Source: Phycomyces blakesleeanus NRRL 1555(-) (Eukaryota; Mucoromycota; Mucoromycetes; Mucorales; Phycomycetaceae). From it: 64,000 nt of DNA. Under the pieces are notes generated by a model, which saw only the letters and a list, made by a program, of their open reading frames with translations, searched no databases and had not been told where the DNA came from. A program made the position numbers and the translations under genes. Where the stretch lies: assembly GCF_001638985.1 (NCBI RefSeq), contig NW_017265135.1, positions 2,533,223-2,597,222 of the forward strand, read 5' to 3'. Shown one piece after another: positions 61,331-64,000 of this stretch. Within the stretch, counting starts at the first letter, position 1. The number at the start of each line of letters is the position of its first letter.

Positions 61331-62713
61331 AATCCTTCAATTTATCATATATATATATAACTCTATATATAAAAAATATACTTCATTATCCTCTTAATCC
61401 TTTCCATATTAAACAATAAATCAAATCCTGTAAATTTCTGTTCATATCTTACACAACCAAGTCTTTCTTTCCTTTTTGAGAAACAATGTTCTTTTCTATT
61501 TGTGGGGATGTGCGTTTAGTATACAGAAATTGTGCATATTTGTGGCGAATATATATATATCATAGGAGGCTTGGAAACTTTGTATTAAAAGATGAATTTT
61601 CCTTTTTAGCTTTTATCTCCACACTTGCTCACCTAATATATATAGCCAATAAGCTATGGCTATTACTCCTTATTATTTGCTCTTTGAAATGATGAGATCT
61701 ATAGATTGAATATCCTTTAAATACCATCATTACAACATATACTTTGTTGTATTTTTAAAGCTTAAACTATTGATCAAACATCTTCTGATCACAAATGATA
61801 CTCTTTTTCTTTCAAGGTGACAATTATTTCTTCATTAAGCTAAAAAAAACCTTGCGTGGTTTTATCAGCTATGAAAAATTACATCGGTAACACATAGAGC
61901 TCTATTTTAACCACCACAAACTTTCCAGATCTTGTGCACGCTTACAAGATCAAGTAATATTTATGCTGTAGTCAATCATTAATTAAATATCACTGTTTAA
62001 TTGTATCTATCCAAAAACACGCCTATACGCAACCAATCAAAATTAGTTTATTAAATTCTCTACGTGGTTTAAAAGAAAATACGCCTTTAATGGGTACTGA
62101 ATAAAAAAAACATGGTCAATGCGAAAAGAATACTATTAATTTTACGTGACATAGCTGACAAACTAACATAGACACGCTATGATTACCAAAAGATCTCTTA
62201 TAATTTAAAAGTATATACTTGAAAGAAAAAGTAAGAGAGAATGAACTGTCTAATAAAATAAACAGTGAATATCATCTACAAAGAAGTGGCGGCATAGAAT
62301 CTAAAGCAATCAATTATGTTTTTATAATGGTATATATATAATAGATATATAATAGATATACTACAGTGCTACTCATTTACTATAGCTTTTGGAAATAGAG
62401 ACGCTGTACCATGTTGTACATCTATGATTAAAGCCACTTTTTTCACCAAAGATTTGTTGGGTACTTTTAAAAACTATTCTATTAGCTACTATGCTGTACA
62501 ACAGGTGCTTATATTTTTTATATTGAAGGTACAAGAGCGGGGTTCTCTTACAGATTAGATAGATCATAAACAAACCCCTGCGTAAAGTATGATCTTTCAG
62601 GATTTTTATTAAAGGTAAGACACACACACACAACAAAAAAGGGTATTTAAACCAAATAATGTTCACGGAGCTTCTGGATCAACGCACTTCCTTTTTCTCT
62701 TGCCATTTTATCA
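61331..62713. other. AT-rich intergenic region before the acyl-CoA ligase
   Basis: About 1.4 kb. It holds (TA)n tracts near 61351-61362 and 61548-61560, a pair of GATATATAATA repeats at 62333-62360, and a CACACACACACA run near 62620-62632. Open frames are under 100 codons and not recognisable. No gene supported. Confidence 0.6.
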
Positions 62714-64000
62714 ATGTACCATTCACACGAAGCTGACAGAGAATACCCTATTGGAACCATCTTTGATACTCTTTTCGAGATCGAAACAAGTGTACCAGGC
62801 GATCGAAAGATATACATTGATTATGAACATCCAGAAACCTACCTGACACGCGAAACTTTGAAAAGAGATATCCTTCTTTTCGCACAAGGACTAAAAGATG
62901 AATACTCATTTAAGCAAGGCGATATTATGGCTATATGTTCTCCTAATCATGTAAGTATGAAATATAAAGAGTAATTGCACATACACATACATATATATAA
63001 TATGCCTTGTATAACAGGTTGACTGGGCAGTTGCTCTCCAAGCTCCGCCGATTTTAGGTAATCAAAGCAAAGTGCCAAATTTAACAATACTTTTAACTGA
63101 CAAAGTAATATACTTTAATAGGCGCGGTTTCTGCATGCGTTGTTGCTGGAGAAGGGAATCACAACGTCGTAGAAGACATGCTACTTGCCAAACCAAAGCT
63201 TATAATAGCTCACGAGGAAACGCTTGAGGCAGTAAAACGGGCAGCAAAGAAACTTGGTTTGAAAGATGAAGACATCCTTGTATTTGGCAATAAGACTATC
63301 GATGGGATCAAACCATTCCGTACTACTCTAATGAACCACTCAAGCTTAGCTATACCAATTAAGCCTTCGTTGGAATATCTCACCACAGAGCCAGCATATA
63401 TCTATTACACTTCAGGAACTTCAGGGACAAAGAAAATGGTGACAATTACGTAAGAAATATTAACTGCATCAGACCCCTTACTTTGAACTCATCTTTTATC
63501 ATTTCTTAGACATACTAATATAGTAGCAGCAATGTACTCAAGAGACTATTGGCTAAAGCCAGATGCACGATATCTGTCATATGCTAGTAACGCCCACTCA
63601 ACTGCTATGGTTATAGCCATGAATGTCTGTATCAAGGAAGGGACTGAAACATACCTTATGAAAAACTTTTCACTTAAAGAATACTGCGTGGCTATTCAAA
63701 AGTACAAAATTCAATTTACCATCATCCAACCATGGGTTGCTGCTGCTCTAGCAAGAGAACCATTTGTAGAAGATTATGATCTTTCTTCTATACTCGTCGC
63801 CTTTTCAGCAGGATCACCTTTGGATACTGTTACTATATCTCGGTTTATGAAACGTCACAAATTTCCATTACTTAGTGGGTTTGGAATGACAGAGATTATC
63901 TCGGGTCTGAAACTATGCAATGAGGCTGCAAAAAGAGGTAATGGATTGACTCTAATAAAAGTAAGAAGATATTTATACTTACAGCTTGAGAGTAGGTTCT
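62714..64000 (+). CDS. AMP-dependent acyl-CoA synthetase/ligase, 4-coumarate-CoA ligase-like (partial, 3' end outside window)
   Basis: Member of the acyl-adenylate-forming family, which activates a carboxylic acid with ATP and joins it to CoA. Exons seen are 62714-62950, 63018-63057, 63122-63449 and 63510 to about 63960; phases close. The phosphate-binding signature is YIYYTSGTSGTKKMVTIT, split by intron 3 (TSGTSG then KK). GFGMTEI near 63880 is the A5-type motif. DWAVALQAP and GAVSACV match the N-terminal fold. The window ends before the core and C-terminal motifs; the last exon probably ends at a GTAAGA donor at 63961, or alternatively at a GTAATG donor about 25 nt earlier. The substrate cannot be told; relatives include 4-coumarate, medium-chain fatty acid and luciferase-like ligases, often peroxisomal. 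Confidence 0.88.

Overview
The window is nuclear DNA of a filamentous fungus. The evidence is short GT-AG introns (about 50-130 nt) in almost every gene, AT-rich gaps full of microsatellites, and a chitin synthase fused to a myosin motor. A full neurofibromin-type RasGAP and a MBOAT_2 wax-synthase-like protein fit an early-diverging lineage such as Mucoromycota. That placement is inference, not a measurement. No prokaryotic, organellar or viral segment, no CRISPR array and no convincing tRNA or rRNA gene was seen.

Layout. 0-10 kb: two tandem MFS anion:cation symporter (Dal5/allantoate permease type) genes on + with identical intron positions; between them lie two diverged inverted-repeat arms of about 207 bp. 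10.3-13.3 kb (-): Slm1-like F-BAR/PH protein. 13.3-16.8 kb: no gene seen. 16.8-18.2 kb (+): wax-synthase-like acyltransferase. 18.2-21.5 kb: no gene seen. 21.5-24.8 kb (+): large FYVE-finger protein, convergent with RAD51 (-, 25.4-27.0 kb). 28.1-38.0 kb (-): neurofibromin/IRA RasGAP of many exons. 40.5-46.5 kb (-): myosin-motor chitin synthase. 47.5-49.7 kb: BUD23 (-) and mitochondrial uS13m (+), divergent across about 280 bp. 50.2-51.8 kb (-): casein kinase 1 of the Yck/gamma type. 53.1-55.3 kb (+): multicopper oxidase with a Gly/Lys-rich insert. 55.6-58.7 kb (+): coiled-coil golgin of Rud3/GMAP-210 type. 59.1-61.3 kb (+): intronless LEU1. 62.7 kb to the edge (+): acyl-CoA ligase, cut off at the window end.

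The genes are mostly ordinary housekeeping genes and do not form a cluster. Several act in cell-surface growth and signalling (chitin synthase, Slm1-like, Yck-type kinase, RasGAP, golgin, FYVE protein), but there is no sign of joint regulation. I found no clearly new multi-gene system. The most unusual items are the MFS pair with inverted repeats, the odd copper site and Gly/Lys linker of the oxidase, the split zinc knuckle of the FYVE finger, the uS13m stop codon lying across a splice donor, and the trinucleotide repeat in the last intron of the kinase gene. Exon coordinates were worked out by hand from splice sites and reading frame, and all phases close except at the 5' end of the RasGAP gene.
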